Of a stretch of 64,000 bases of DNA, positions 33,914 to 43,770 are shown one piece after another. How positions within the stretch are numbered: position 1 is the stretch's first letter; each line of letters begins with the position of its first letter. The notes beneath the pieces were generated by a model. The model saw only the letters and a program-made list of their open reading frames with translations, ran no database searches and had not been told where the DNA came from. Origin of the DNA: Toxorhynchites rutilus septentrionalis (Eukaryota > Arthropoda > Insecta > Diptera > Culicidae); contig NC_073745.1 of assembly GCF_029784135.1 (NCBI RefSeq), forward strand, positions 59,346,784-59,410,783, given 5' to 3'. The translations under genes and the position numbers were made by a program.

Positions 33914-35180
33914 TTAGGCTGTCAAAAAAGTCCTGCGGTATTTCCGCGAGGTGTCGTTGTAAGCGCGTAGTTCTAGTTGTATTCATTGTATCGAGTCATA
34001 CTATAGCTTGTTGGAAAGGTATTTTTGCGCGCTATAATAGCCCTTGACAGTGTTTTGTTTGGTTAAGTCGTTCGTGAGTTATAGTGTCGCAAATATGGAG
34101 CAAAATAAAAAGAAAATCCGACATATTTTACAGTACTACTATGACAAAGGCAAAAATGCATCTCAAGCTGCCAATTAAATTTGTGCAGTTTATGGACCCG
34201 ATACAGTTTCCATTTCCACCGCACAACGATGGTTTCAACGTTTTCGTTCTGGTGTAGAGGTCGTCGAAGATGCGCCACGCTCCGGAAGGCCTGTCGTCGA
34301 AAAGTGCGACAAAATCGCTGAATTAGCCGAGAAAGACCGGCATAGTAGCAGCCGTAGCATCGGCCAAGAGCTGAGGATAAGTCATCAAACCGTTATTAAC
34401 CATTTGAAGAAGCTTGGATTCACAAAGAAGCTCGATGTATGGGTGCCACACACGTTGACGCAAAAAAACATCTTTGACCGTATCGACGCATGTGAATCGC
34501 TGCTGAATCGCAACAAAATCGACCCGTTTCTGAAGCGGATGGTGACTGGCGATGAAAAGTGGGTCACTTACGACAACGTGAAGCGCAAACGGTTGTGGTC
34601 GAGGCCCGCTGAAGCGGCTCAGACGGTGGCCAAGCCCTCATTAACGACCAAGAAGGTTCTGTTGTGTGTTTGGTGGGGTTGTCAAGGAATAATCTATTTT
34701 GAGCTGCTTCCCTATGGCCAAACGCTCAATTCGGACCTGTACTGCCAACAACTGGACCGGTTGAAGGTAGCACTCATGAAGAAGAGGCCATCTTTGATAA
34801 ACAGAGGCCGCATTGTCTTCCATCAGGATAACGCCAGGCCACACACTTTTTGGTGACGCGCCAGAAGCTCCGGAAGCTCGGATGGAAGGTTCTTTTGCAT
34901 CCGCCGTATAGTCCGGACCTTGCACCAAGTGACTACCACCTGTTTTAGTCCATGGTCAGAAGATAGCCACAAAAGAGGCCTGTGAAAATTGGCTATCCGA
35001 GTTTTTTTGCCAATAAGGAAGCGAGCTTCTATAACAGGGGTATTATGAAGTTGGCATCTCGTTGGGAACAAGTCATCGAACAAAACGGCGCATATTTGAC
35101 TTAAAACAGATGATTGTAACTAATTTTATAAACAAATGAAAATTCCAAAAAAATACCGCAGGACTTTTTTGTCAGCCTAA
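33914..35180 (+). mobile_element. full-length mariner (1267 bp)
   Basis: TTAGGCTGTCAAAAAAGTCC at the left is inverted at the right end with one mismatch over about 30 bp, and TA flanks both ends (33912-33913, 35181-35182). The length is typical for mariner. The internal transposase is broken. Confidence 0.9.
34095..35103 (+). pseudogene. mariner transposase (DD34D), inactivated
   Basis: Met at 34095. The first stop, TAA, is at 34176-34178 (codon 28). The same frame then stays open through a paired-like DNA-binding region, the linker WVPHTL, TGDEKW with the first catalytic Asp and HQDNARPH with the second, up to 34856. A frameshift near 34845 moves the third Asp (YSPDLAPSDY) to another frame, which itself meets TAG a few codons later. 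The C-terminal tail to the stop at 35101-35103 is recognisable. Three independent lesions, otherwise well conserved. The complete TIRs mean it could still be moved in trans. Confidence 0.88.
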
Positions 35181-35618
35181 TATTATTTCGTTCAAAATTA
35201 TTAATTCTTCTAGTATTATATACATGGTACTACATATCATTAAATCTTAATCATCATATTTTCATAGAACATTCAACGTTTTTGACTATACACGTACTCT
35301 TATACTGCTGTACATTTCAATTTTTAACAGTTCAGAGATAGTATTATAATTTATGGTGATTATTATACGAGGGCATTCCGATAAGTGCTGTGCGACTTTT
35401 TTTTTTGTTTCCAAACTTGAAAAAGTCACTCGCCGGGCAGAAATTTGAGTCGAATGAGGAGGTCATCGCCGCCACGGAGGCCTACTTTGCAGACCTCGAG
35501 AAAACGTATTTTTCAGATGGATTAAAGAAGTTGGAGCATCGCTGAGTCAAGTGTAACGAGCTGAAAGGAGACTATGTTGAGAAATGAATCGCCACTTTTC
35601 CAAATTTTTTGTTTTTTT

Positions 35619-36717
35619 TTGACGTAGGATTACGTCTTTCGGGAACATATTGGGGTACAAATTGAAAATCGAAAATCGAGTACATCGTGAAAATTGTCCA
35701 ATTTCAAACGCTTATTGCTCAGTCAATTCATGATGGATTGATGAAATTTTTGCGTCAATCGATTTCGGCACTCCATAACAATTTTTTATATTGAAGAAAA
35801 TAATATATGTGATGAAACTAACTATCGAACAATTAAAAAATCTCAACCCTATCCTAACGGAAATACCCACTTCTGAATGGTCGATATTGACGACAAATGC
35901 GGCGGGTCCCTAACAGAGACATCAAAACCAAGCTGCCTGGGAGAAATCGACATTGCAAATACATAAAAGTAGGGGGAACTCTTGTTCCTACCGAGATGTG
36001 TTCCCTAACAGAGACATCAAAACCAAGCTGCCTGGGGGAAATAGGCATTGCAATTACATGAAAGTAGGGGAAGCTTTTGTTCCTACCGAAATGTATTCCC
36101 TAACAGAGACATCTAAACCAAGGTGCCCAGGGGAAATCGGCATTGCAAATATATGCAAGTCGGGGGCATTTATATATTGCAAGTAAGGTGAGTGATACGA
36201 CTAATTCTAGTAAATAAAATTTAAATTTGGAACTTAAGTGTTTGCTGTTTCATTAAATTTCATATCAATAACCGATCGTGTATTGCGAAAAATTTAGCAC
36301 AATGTTAGAAAAAGTGATTTCCCATATGCTCTACATGTAGTATTAGGTTTTGTTAGTTCAATAAAAATTCGCATTGGGTTGAATAATCACTCAGAAAGTA
36401 AAAGTCATAGAAGAAAATTACCTTTTCCAAATCAATTATGTTTTCTCTATATTAAAGTAACATGTTTTTACTGGTGAGAAAAGTTGATAATTGTGTTCGG
36501 TATAGGTAATTATGTTTTATTTAATTGGTGAGTTTTTTTTTCTTTATTTCATCCATACATAACAACAACCAAACAAAACGGCCCTTTTCAGGGTCACCAA
36601 ATAATTATCCAAGAGTTTAACGATGTAATTATCCAAACATATCCACAATCAAAAGATAACCTAACGGAATCCTACGTCAACTATGCGGTCGTGTCCCGGA
36701 CACAACCCCTCTGTGAC
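35619..36717 (+). mobile_element. HINE / Helitron2-like element (copy B)
   Basis: Starts TTGACGTAGGATTACGTC within a T run and ends with AATCCTACGTCAAC (36668-36681), a ten-pair hairpin with one wobble (36687-36707, GGTCGTGTCC / GGACACAACC), then CCTCTGTGAC and T6. It interrupts the T-rich 3' end of a mariner derivative; the homologous piece at 9962-10040 shows the uninterrupted sequence. It contains a 95-bp tandem array. No protein-coding capacity seen. Confidence 0.65.
35907..36175 (+). repeat. 95-bp tandem repeat inside HINE copy B
   Basis: TCCCTAACAGAGACATC starts at 35907, 36002 and 36097, an exact 95-bp period, about 2.8 units. Two related units lie in the inverted copy A near 22120-22260. 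Internal tandem repeats are usual in DINE-1-like elements. Confidence 0.8.
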
Positions 36718-36785
36718 TTTTTTGTGTAGACTAAGTACTGCCCTCGTATGGTTTTCGATAACATTCTCCCAAAAAATGCTATGAC

Positions 36786-37016
36786 GTGTTCGAAATGGAA
36801 GTGACAGTAAAGATTATTAAGTTTGATCAAACCAATAAAGTTCACCTTATTTTTCGATTAGATTCGGTTTTCGACGTGTTCAGATCTCACATGGAGTCGC
36901 AGGTGCTCCTGGACATCAATATAACATTTTGCAATAACTGCTTGACCGTCAGGAATGTTTTCACGATGATTGATGACGCAGATGGTGCTCTTGGTCGTGT
37001 TCCTGATCCATGTTAA
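36786..37016 (+). CDS. unassigned open frame within the 4.4-kb element
   Basis: A 76-residue frame with the segment VHLIFRLDSVFDVFRSH. It has a balanced, protein-like composition, but I recognise no domain. It could be a remnant of the host element's own protein. Two more such frames follow on the same strand, so the three may be parts of one decayed gene. Confidence 0.25.
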   Translation: MFEMEVTVKIIKFDQTNKVHLIFRLDSVFDVFRSHMESQVLLDINITFCNNCLTVRNVFTMIDDADGALGRVPDPC

Positions 37017-37043
37017 AAACCTTGTTTAGCTTAGATAACCCTT

Positions 37044-37367
37044 TTGAAAATAAAGTACAGTCGCATTATAGTTGGAATTTGGACAGCTTCCAGTGTATAT
37101 ATAATTTTTAAAATAGATTCGGCCAGCCAGGTTAATTCGGTGCAGTATTGCTATATAGTCGTCTGTACGAAGCATATGTGCGATATTTTGATACCGCTTT
37201 TAGCGTGGGAAAAATCAAATTCAGAATGTAATTTTGTAAATAATTTTACGGACAATGTTAGTGAAATTGAAATAAAAGAATATAAGACAATCGCGTCTAC
37301 TAATGAAGCCAAATTGTTTTATTTTTATATGAAGGAGGTCACACAAAATCAAAATAAAACTAAATAA
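37044..37367 (+). CDS. unassigned open frame, 107 residues
   Basis: Follows the previous frame after 27 bases, on the same strand. No domain recognised. The sequence is AT-rich but not simple. ATG at 37044 is the only obvious start; the frame ends in a Lys/Gln/Asn-rich tail. Possibly a fragment of the transposase-side gene of the element. Confidence 0.25.
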   Translation: MKIKYSRIIVGIWTASSVYIIFKIDSASQVNSVQYCYIVVCTKHMCDILIPLLAWEKSNSECNFVNNFTDNVSEIEIKEYKTIASTNEAKLFYFYMKEVTQNQNKTK

Positions 37368-37580
37368 TTGCTACAGACCCCGAAAACATAGCATTGTTGC
37401 CTTGCCCCAAAAGAAAAATGGCCGCACTGAGTCGGAGGACGTCCGGGGTGATACTGCATTATGACCACTTTGAAAGTCATTGAAACACACTGCAGAATAG
37501 TCGAAAAGAATTTTCAAATCGCTGGTGAAGTCTTAGCCGAAATATGAAGTGGAAGACTTTTTCTGCAATTCTTCTGATCA

Positions 37581-37763
37581 ATGGCGAAAAAGATTTTGTA
37601 TTGTATTAAGGGCAAAGAACAAGCTGAGATATTTGGGATGGATAGGGAAATAGTTGAGGAAATTGAATCGAAAGTCGAGGGCATGCCAATGAAAATCAAT
37701 GTTATTGATGTGAGCGAAAAATATGAAATATTGTCCACGTGGACAACAGGGGGAGGGATATAG
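37581..37763 (+). CDS. unassigned open frame, 60 residues
   Basis: The peptide includes EIFGMDREIVEEIESKVEG, an acidic, helix-prone stretch unlike random AT-rich translation. It runs into the right TIR (the last codons read CCACGTGGACAAC), so if real it would be the C-terminal end of a protein encoded by the 4.4-kb element. No homologue recognised. Confidence 0.25.
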   Translation: MAKKILYCIKGKEQAEIFGMDREIVEEIESKVEGMPMKINVIDVSEKYEILSTWTTGGGI

Positions 37764-37914
37764 TGAATGTCCATGCTTGTCCACGGTGGGAGAGGGGGAG
37801 TCTAAAATCGTGCTTTTTCTGTCCACGTGGTATGTGGACAGCCCCTAATGGATTTTTTAAACCTTTAAAGCACATGAAACCGTAAAAATATCCTATGAAA
37901 CAACTGTAATGTAC

Positions 37915-38570
37915 AATTCTATCTATCGATTATCCGGGATTTTAGACTATCCGGAGTATTTTATTTCGGAAATCGGAAATTTTGAATAATTTATGTAATA
38001 ATTCCATATTGAATAATCAATATGGGTATCAAACGAAAGGGCTTGACTAGAAGAACACAGTTATTTTTGAAAAATTCAAATCCAAGATGGCCTCAGTTCT
38101 CAAATAAACAATTGTCCCACATTTATTGAAATTTGACCCCGTTTCTGTTGACTGATTGATCTGAAATTTGGAAGACATCTTTACTTCTGCTGTCATTATA
38201 AAACTGCGTATTCCATGATCTTGAAAAAATCAATTTGGCCGCCGCTAAAAATGGCTGAATGGCTTGACTTGGAGAATATACTACATTATGAACAATATAA
38301 ATTCCGAAACAAATAAAAAGTTCTATAACTCTGTCATTATTGAAATTCGAACATATGCGTAGAGAGATTGTTTTCATCAAATATTATCCTCTATCACCTC
38401 CTGAATGAATTCAGATTTTTTATATGAAATTTTTATATGAAAATAAATTCTTCTTTTATATTCAAAAAACGAAAAATATATGCATAAAAAACGATTGAAA
38501 AATAATATTTTTTGACTCGATTAGATACAGTGAAAATAAATCCAAAACTGTATATAATCGAGTCCGCGTT
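37915..38570. mobile_element. truncated relative of the element at 46086-49661
   Basis: ATTATCCGGGATTTTAGAC and the following 100 bp match 46120-46230 closely, and the right end (TATAATCGAGTCCG) matches 49640-49656. A single 118-bp satellite unit in minus orientation lies at 38000-38110. Most of the interior is deleted. Confidence 0.6.
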
Positions 38571-38731
38571 CTTTGGGGACTGCGGCCATTTTGGATTGGG
38601 TTTCTCATAATCTGCTATGTTCTACTAGTCGAGCAATTTCTTTTGATACCCATATGGATGAGGTTTTGAAAAAAATACATATGGCGCCATTTTATGATGG
38701 CGGCCATTTGCATTTTTCATAAATAACTGTG

Positions 38732-38734
<3 letters not shown>
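38571..38734 (+). repeat. 118-bp satellite, about 1.4 units
   Basis: Contains GCGGCCATTTTGGATT, TTGATACCCATATGGATG and a further GGCGGCCATTTGC, in order with the 118-bp unit, on the opposite strand to the unit at 38000-38110. Confidence 0.6.

Positions 38735-38794
<60 letters not shown>
38735..38794. repeat. (TA)30 microsatellite
   Basis: An uninterrupted TA repeat of about 60 bp. Confidence 0.95.
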
Positions 38795-38796
<2 letters not shown>

Positions 38797-38916
38797 CTAA
38801 ACATGTTATGTTTATGTTATGCATATTTTGTTATAAATTTATTGAGCTTATGTATGCATCTTTATTCATTTATTAACCTATTTAAATTATTTATTGAACA
38901 ATCTAAACTATCGACA

Positions 38917-39370
38917 TCTGATCCTGTGTCGATTGGGTCTGATCCACGGCTACAAATTAGGAAAAAATACACAATCATTACTGAAAATCGCTACGACAGA
39001 CTACTCAATTCTCACCATTATCCTCTCCCAGGACCAGCGTGTAATTACTTCTTAGCCAAACACTTTAGGGAAATATTACGAAGCTGACGAAACCCCGGCG
39101 ACATTAAGTGAGGCCAGCTCTATGCCCCGTTGAGACAATAACTTGACGCGCAGCGTCAGTGGATACGGAACCTCCGTCGTGGCGGATCCGGAAAACATCC
39201 CATTGATCGAACCACCGATCACAATCGTCTGCAAAACGTTTATGAAGTTGTCCTTGACCAAATCCAATAGCATAAAGAGAGAACTAAGACTCGATAGGGC
39301 TCGTTTTTTGTGTCTCGAAATATTCAGAATCCTTATTATTGAAGTAATGTCTCCGAATTTTACAGCAGCA
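38917..39370 (-). pseudogene. EMC3 (ER membrane complex subunit 3) pseudogene with retained intron
   Basis: Minus-strand translation in slightly shifting frames gives [52 protein letters not shown], then YTLVLGEDN and DQTQSTQDQMS, all in the order found in EMC3, an insertase subunit of the ER membrane protein complex. YTLVLGEDN is separated from DQTQ by 66 bases (39015 down to 38950) that begin GTGAG and end TTTGTAG; removing them restores the family reading exactly. Stops (one after SSAS) and frameshifts elsewhere show decay. The N-terminal third and the C-terminus are missing. An intron-like gap means copying from DNA, not from mRNA. Confidence 0.8.
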
Positions 39371-39397
39371 TACGAACACGAATCATTGCTATCCAAT

Positions 39398-41212
39398 AGC
39401 GGAAGACGGGGTAAGACCGCCCGGCGGGGAAAGACGGGTCACTTCTAGTTTTATAATAAATCCTCAGGTTTTTGGCAAATATGTTACGCAAGAAGCATGA
39501 TTAGCATATTTTTGTCGTTTCGAAAAACTTGGCAACACTTGAGTGCACGAAATATCAAAATTGTAAACAAAACAAAGTTTTCGTCCATTGCGGTTGCAAG
39601 CGATCTAATTTTCAAGGCAACCATAATAAGGATTTTTCCAGCAAAAACTGTGTATTCAGTTAGTTGTCACCCACTCTACATTGTTGTGTCGAATCGGTCC
39701 CAACAAATGGTGTCAACAACGATGCCGATATCGTGCCATTTTGCAATGATTTTGTCGACCTACCCTTCGTATTCGACAACCAATTACGAGCCAAACCTGT
39801 GCCAATCTGGCACCGCGTCGACCGATTGAAAAACTGCTCGAACCTTATTATGGCGGTATTTTTTTCGAAGATAAGTAAAGTTTCCAAGGAATAAAAAAAA
39901 ATGCGTTGTTTACAAACATTTATTTTTCATACAATGCTTTCAAACTTAATACAATGCCACTAAAATTGAAAGCAAACATTTGCAGCGTTCATGTTGTCAG
40001 CAGCAAATCCCCGACCGGTGCAAATTTTCTTCGGAACTTTATCCACTCTCAGCTCAATTGTTTTCGTCGCATCTTGTGCTCTACAGCGACAGCAGGAGAA
40101 TTCATCATCGACTATTGGGATTTCAGTGGATGGCTGGTTGCAGCTACTGCATAATGTTTCCTTATTGACACAGATCGAGTTTTTGTCTTCTTCGAAACCA
40201 CCTTCTCCGTCCTCACATCACTTCTACCCGATGATGTCTGCCGTTTGAAGAATTTGATGAAAACTGCACTTAAAGTTTCCTTCGATCGTCCGTATCGATT
40301 GCAACGGAATATTGCTGTACCATTGAGAGTTTAAGGGTTTCTGAAAAATATGAGATAGAGGTAAAATATTCTGTAGATCGAAAGCAATAAAACAAAATAC
40401 TTCTGTTACCTGTCCATACTTCGATTGGAAGTTTTCTCTGTGTTGTTTTACCGAGCAGTATTCCAATTGAGAATAGAATCCCTAAAACCAGCTGATATTG
40501 GCGACTGTTTCTTTAACACTTTCATGTTTCATGTTTTGACAGTTCAACGAGAAGGAGAAAAGCTATCGCTGCAGTGATGCCTTTTCGCTCAGTATAAATA
40601 ATCGCATACAATTATAATTGAAAGTGTAGACAGTGCTGCCTGTGGGGAGGCAAGGCGGGGTATGGTTCCAGCACTTTTGTAGCACTTTCCGTCGCTCGGT
40701 CCACTTTGTACCTATAACCGCTCGAAAATATAGGAAACTGGGCAGTGTCCCAATCCTTCAGTAGATTGTTCTTTCTGCGTTAAAAGGTATGCAAAATGTA
40801 ATATAAAATGCGTGAAAAGTGCAAAATAATGCAAAAGGTGCTCTGGGGGGAAGATGATCCACTTTCGATGGGGTAAAAGCGCCATACGTTGTGACATTGA
40901 ATGATTTTCATATCAAATAATATACCATCTTTTTGCTCGTCTCTTTACACACAAATGCCCTGAAAATACATAAGGAAGTCGTCAAGTAATCGTTCTTATA
41001 GATTCCGATAATTTGGTAAAATTTTCACGAATATTTGCAAAACTTTGCACGTGAAATATTGATGGCCTTTTCAGTAATTTGTGTGTAGTTTATGAACAAC
41101 CCTAAACATTTAGTACCTTAGACAACACTGTTCCTGTTATTTTTACTAGACTAAACTGTTTGAAAATAGCATCGCTGCGTCTTACCCCGTCATGGTCCGG
41201 CTTTACCCCGCC
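39398..41212. mobile_element. unclassified element with GGGGTAAGAC-type ends
   Basis: The left end GACGGGGTAAGACCGCCCGG and the right end (inverse GACGGGGTAAGACGCAGCG) are related inverted repeats, with further GGCGGGG(T)AAA words beside each. Similar words occur inside near 40650 and 40848. It holds a decayed minus-strand reading frame described separately. Exact limits and target duplication are unclear. Confidence 0.4.
39956..40466 (-). pseudogene. decayed two-exon-like frame with a Cys-rich end
   Basis: From 40466 the minus strand encodes MEYCSVKQHRENFQSKYGQ, then a 69-nt segment bounded by GTAACA and TTTTTCAG (40409 to 40341), then KPLNSQWYSNIPLQ and on to a stop at 40224. Past two stops the same frame continues with LCSSCNQ and SCCRCRAQ, a CxxC plus CCxC arrangement that may be a zinc-binding end, and ends near 39956. 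No family recognised. The 69 nt are a multiple of three and lack stops, so the intron is uncertain. Confidence 0.35.
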
Positions 41213-41441
41213 AGCGAAATAAAAAGCAATTTTTTGTCATTTCAAAAATTAATGAAAAAACGCAAAAAAAGTTATACAATCAACAGTTTCATATTTTTCA
41301 GTAGTAGATTATTAGATACTCAATGATATGTAGTACAACAAATAGGGGAAATTCTGAAGGAAGATTTTCTAGTAATCCATTTTCTGGGTGTATCGACACA
41401 ACTCTAGGATAAACAAAACAGAATACAATTGACGTTTCTCT

Positions 41442-42076
41442 TAAGCCAGCGCTACACGATACTACGAACACCCTCGAATGCTGGACGCTCGATGATTCGA
41501 CGCATCGTGTAGTCGACTGACGAGCTACGAACCTCCACTGTCGAGTGTCGAATATTCGCGTTAGAAGGAAATCCGTTCGTTGTGGATTACCTTCCAACGC
41601 GAGTGGCACGAGTCAAAGGATTTTTGCCATTCGTTGATTCGACACTCGATGACATTCGATAGACCGCTACACGATTCGTCCGAATATATCTTTGACAGAT
41701 TGGTTTGTTTACAAGTTTTAGATGAGGGAACTATGGAATTGATTCATAAAGTTCAAAATATTCGGCAAAATATTGCAGTTTGATAATGTTGATTTCAAGC
41801 ATTTTTAATTTACAGCCCGATATCAGTACAATTGCTACGGCAGCAATTTCAATACTCGCATCGTCATCAAGTTTCCTAACGTTTTTGATGGTAATTAAAA
41901 ACAATAAACATTCGATCCAGATACTCGCCGATTTTTTTGGACCGATTGCATTGAATCGAACATTCACTTCACCGTGTAGCAGCACATTCGTCACAACATT
42001 TGTCGATTTATCGAGTCAAATGTTTGAGTCCAACATTCGAGTAAAACGTTGGACGAATCGTGTAGCGCCCGCATTA
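41442..42076. mobile_element. non-autonomous element with GCGCTACACGAT TIRs
   Basis: The left TIR (AGCGCTACACGATACTAC) and inverse right TIR (GGCGCTACACGATTCGTC) agree over the first dozen bases. The word (T)TCGAATGTTGGAC and relatives, and TCGTGTAG, recur near both ends in both orientations, like transposase-binding subterminal repeats. Open frames of 67 and 108 codons show no domain. Confidence 0.5.
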
Positions 42077-42290
42077 GAAACGACATTGGAAATGAACACA
42101 GGGTAATTTTGGTATTCACTCCACTTTCTACACGAAGTTCATTTTTACACTTCACGATCGATGGAAACGAGAATAGGTGCAAAAAAGTGAAGTGAGATGT
42201 TAGCGTAGTGGGAACGTAAGTGTAAGTGGATACGGAAATAAGGCCGCATGTCTGATGAAAAAAAAACCAATCTACGCATATGATTGAATT
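42077..42290. other. short spacer with palindrome-MITE traces
   Basis: CACTTTCTACACGAAGTTCA and CACTTCACGATCGATGG resemble diverged arms of the 100-bp palindromic MITE. No gene. Confidence 0.3.
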
Positions 42291-43060
42291 TAGGATTGGG
42301 CGATCTTTATAAAAAGATCGATCTTATCGAATCGATTTTCCGAACGGTGTAGAGATCGATCCACTGATTAAATCGGTACCAAAAAATCGATCTTTGCCGA
42401 ATCGATTTTAAAAATTATAAAAGCTTTTCTTCGATTTATCTGCTTATTCTATATGAATGCTGTTGTTTCTTTGAACAGGGAATACAAATTTTATATTTCT
42501 ATTCGAATATCAAAAGCATTTTGTTTTGTTTTTTAGCATGTGACTCACAGGGCATTCATCTTGTGCCGTCAGGTAGTCGTTTTATTTGATAAATTAATTG
42601 AAAAAGTAGTATTTGATATTCTACAACCGCCCAGAACTCAGCTGACAATGATCTCATAAAAGCCAATCGTGCCAATCTGTCATTGAGTCGAAGCCGTTTC
42701 TTGATGTTGGTACCAGATCTAGAAAACAATCTTTCGCCTGTAATTGATGTCAACATCAGGTTCAGTGATCCTATGCGCAACCGGTTACAGTTCATCCCCT
42801 CAGTAGCTGCCGCTAGTTCTGTCTCTGTCAGCATTTGTACAGAAGTGAGTCGTAGAAGAAGCAATCCAAACGTTGACATTAAGTTTAAAAAATGTGGCCT
42901 TTGGTACTGGAAAACAAATTTACAGAAAGATGAAAAAGTTCGAAAACAAAGAAATCTATTTTCTCGATTTTCCCGAGTAGAAAAGATCGATCCAAAAAAT
43001 CTAAAATCGGAATGGAAAAGATCGATCTACTAAGAATCGATCCGAGATTGTCCAATCCTA
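42291..43060. mobile_element. hAT element, internally deleted (770 bp)
   Basis: The ends TAGGATTGGGCGATC and inverse TAGGATTGGACAATC form a hAT-like TIR, with AAGATCGATC words next to both. A possible 8-bp target duplication is degenerate. The interior holds a hAT C-terminal dimerisation segment on the minus strand. Confidence 0.7.
42556..42879 (-). pseudogene. hAT transposase C-terminal (dimerisation) fragment
   Basis: The 107-residue frame contains GERLFSRSGTNIKKRLRLND and LARLAFMRSL, the hallmark of the hATC dimerisation domain at the end of hAT transposases (usually 600 or so residues). The zinc-finger and RNase H-like catalytic domains are missing. The Met at its start is accidental. 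It is the only coding piece left in this element. Confidence 0.78.
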
Positions 43061-43770
43061 GTTGAGTCATTGATTCTTATCAACAGCGTTGCCAATGTTC
43101 CAGTTTAAACTGGATTCTTCCAGTTTTTTTTGTTCGATCCAGTCAACCAGTTAAACCCTAAAATCTTCCAGTTTTTCAGAATATTTTCCAGTTTTATCCA
43201 GTTTTTTATGTGTGTGCTTCAGTTTTATCAATTTCATGTAAAATAAATTCACAATGCATAAATATTATCCCTCCTTCACCTTTCCTTTTCCTTGATTTAT
43301 TTTGTTTTTTGACATTTTTGATTAACGTTCTATCGATACAAGGTGTATTTACTTTGGATCGATCTTTATTTTCTTACATACTCTCAATGTTATTTTTCTC
43401 CTGCTTAAACTTTCGAATTCCATACGGTCAGCGCGTAGTGCGTGTGGTGACTACGCAGGCAACAACGCGCTACTTTGTCTTTGAGTTTATATAAATATTA
43501 TATGTTCTAGGTTCTCCAAAGCATTCTAAAGTCAAGACCAATTGACGAATGGTACAATGTTCATAACAAGATATCTATTAAAAAAGGGTTAATGGAGCGA
43601 ATAAGGTCAAAAGAAACACTACAAAAATATCAAAACTCGAGGAAACGGATAGAGGATTGAGATTAGATTTGATGCAGTGATCTAGAATCAGAAGCCGTGT
43701 CCCCAAGCACCTCAATTAATCACATTGTCGAGCAATAAATACGAGATTTTTAAAGTATTATCCAAATAAA

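Larger units (their letters stand above)
35368..36746. mobile_element. mariner deletion derivative (~280 bp) split by a HINE
   Basis: The left end CGAGGGCATTCCGATAAGTG and right end (inverse CGAGGGCAGTACTTAGTC) are mariner TIRs, and TA flanks both. Between the left TIR and the HINE lies only the C-terminal coding tail of a mariner (SNEEVIAATEAYFAD), the same lineage as 9962-10303. After the HINE only the last 29 bases follow. Confidence 0.8.
33433..37845. mobile_element. 4.4-kb DNA element with GG(G/A)GCTGTCCACATA TIRs and TAA target
   Basis: The left end GGAGCTGTCCACATACCACG is matched by the inverse of the right end over about 25 bp, and TAA lies on both sides (33430-33432, 37846-37848). 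More inverted similarity follows (CTTGTCCACG, GTCCACGTGGAC). A 3-bp TAA duplication and GGGGCTG start fit PIF/Harbinger-type transposons. The interior holds a mariner, a mariner derivative with a HINE in it, and three unassigned open frames. A third end of the same family is at 59290-59357. Confidence 0.65.

Noticed and set aside
35907..36175. CRISPR-like array
   Set aside because: The 95-bp units are direct tandem copies without spacers, in a eukaryotic transposon.
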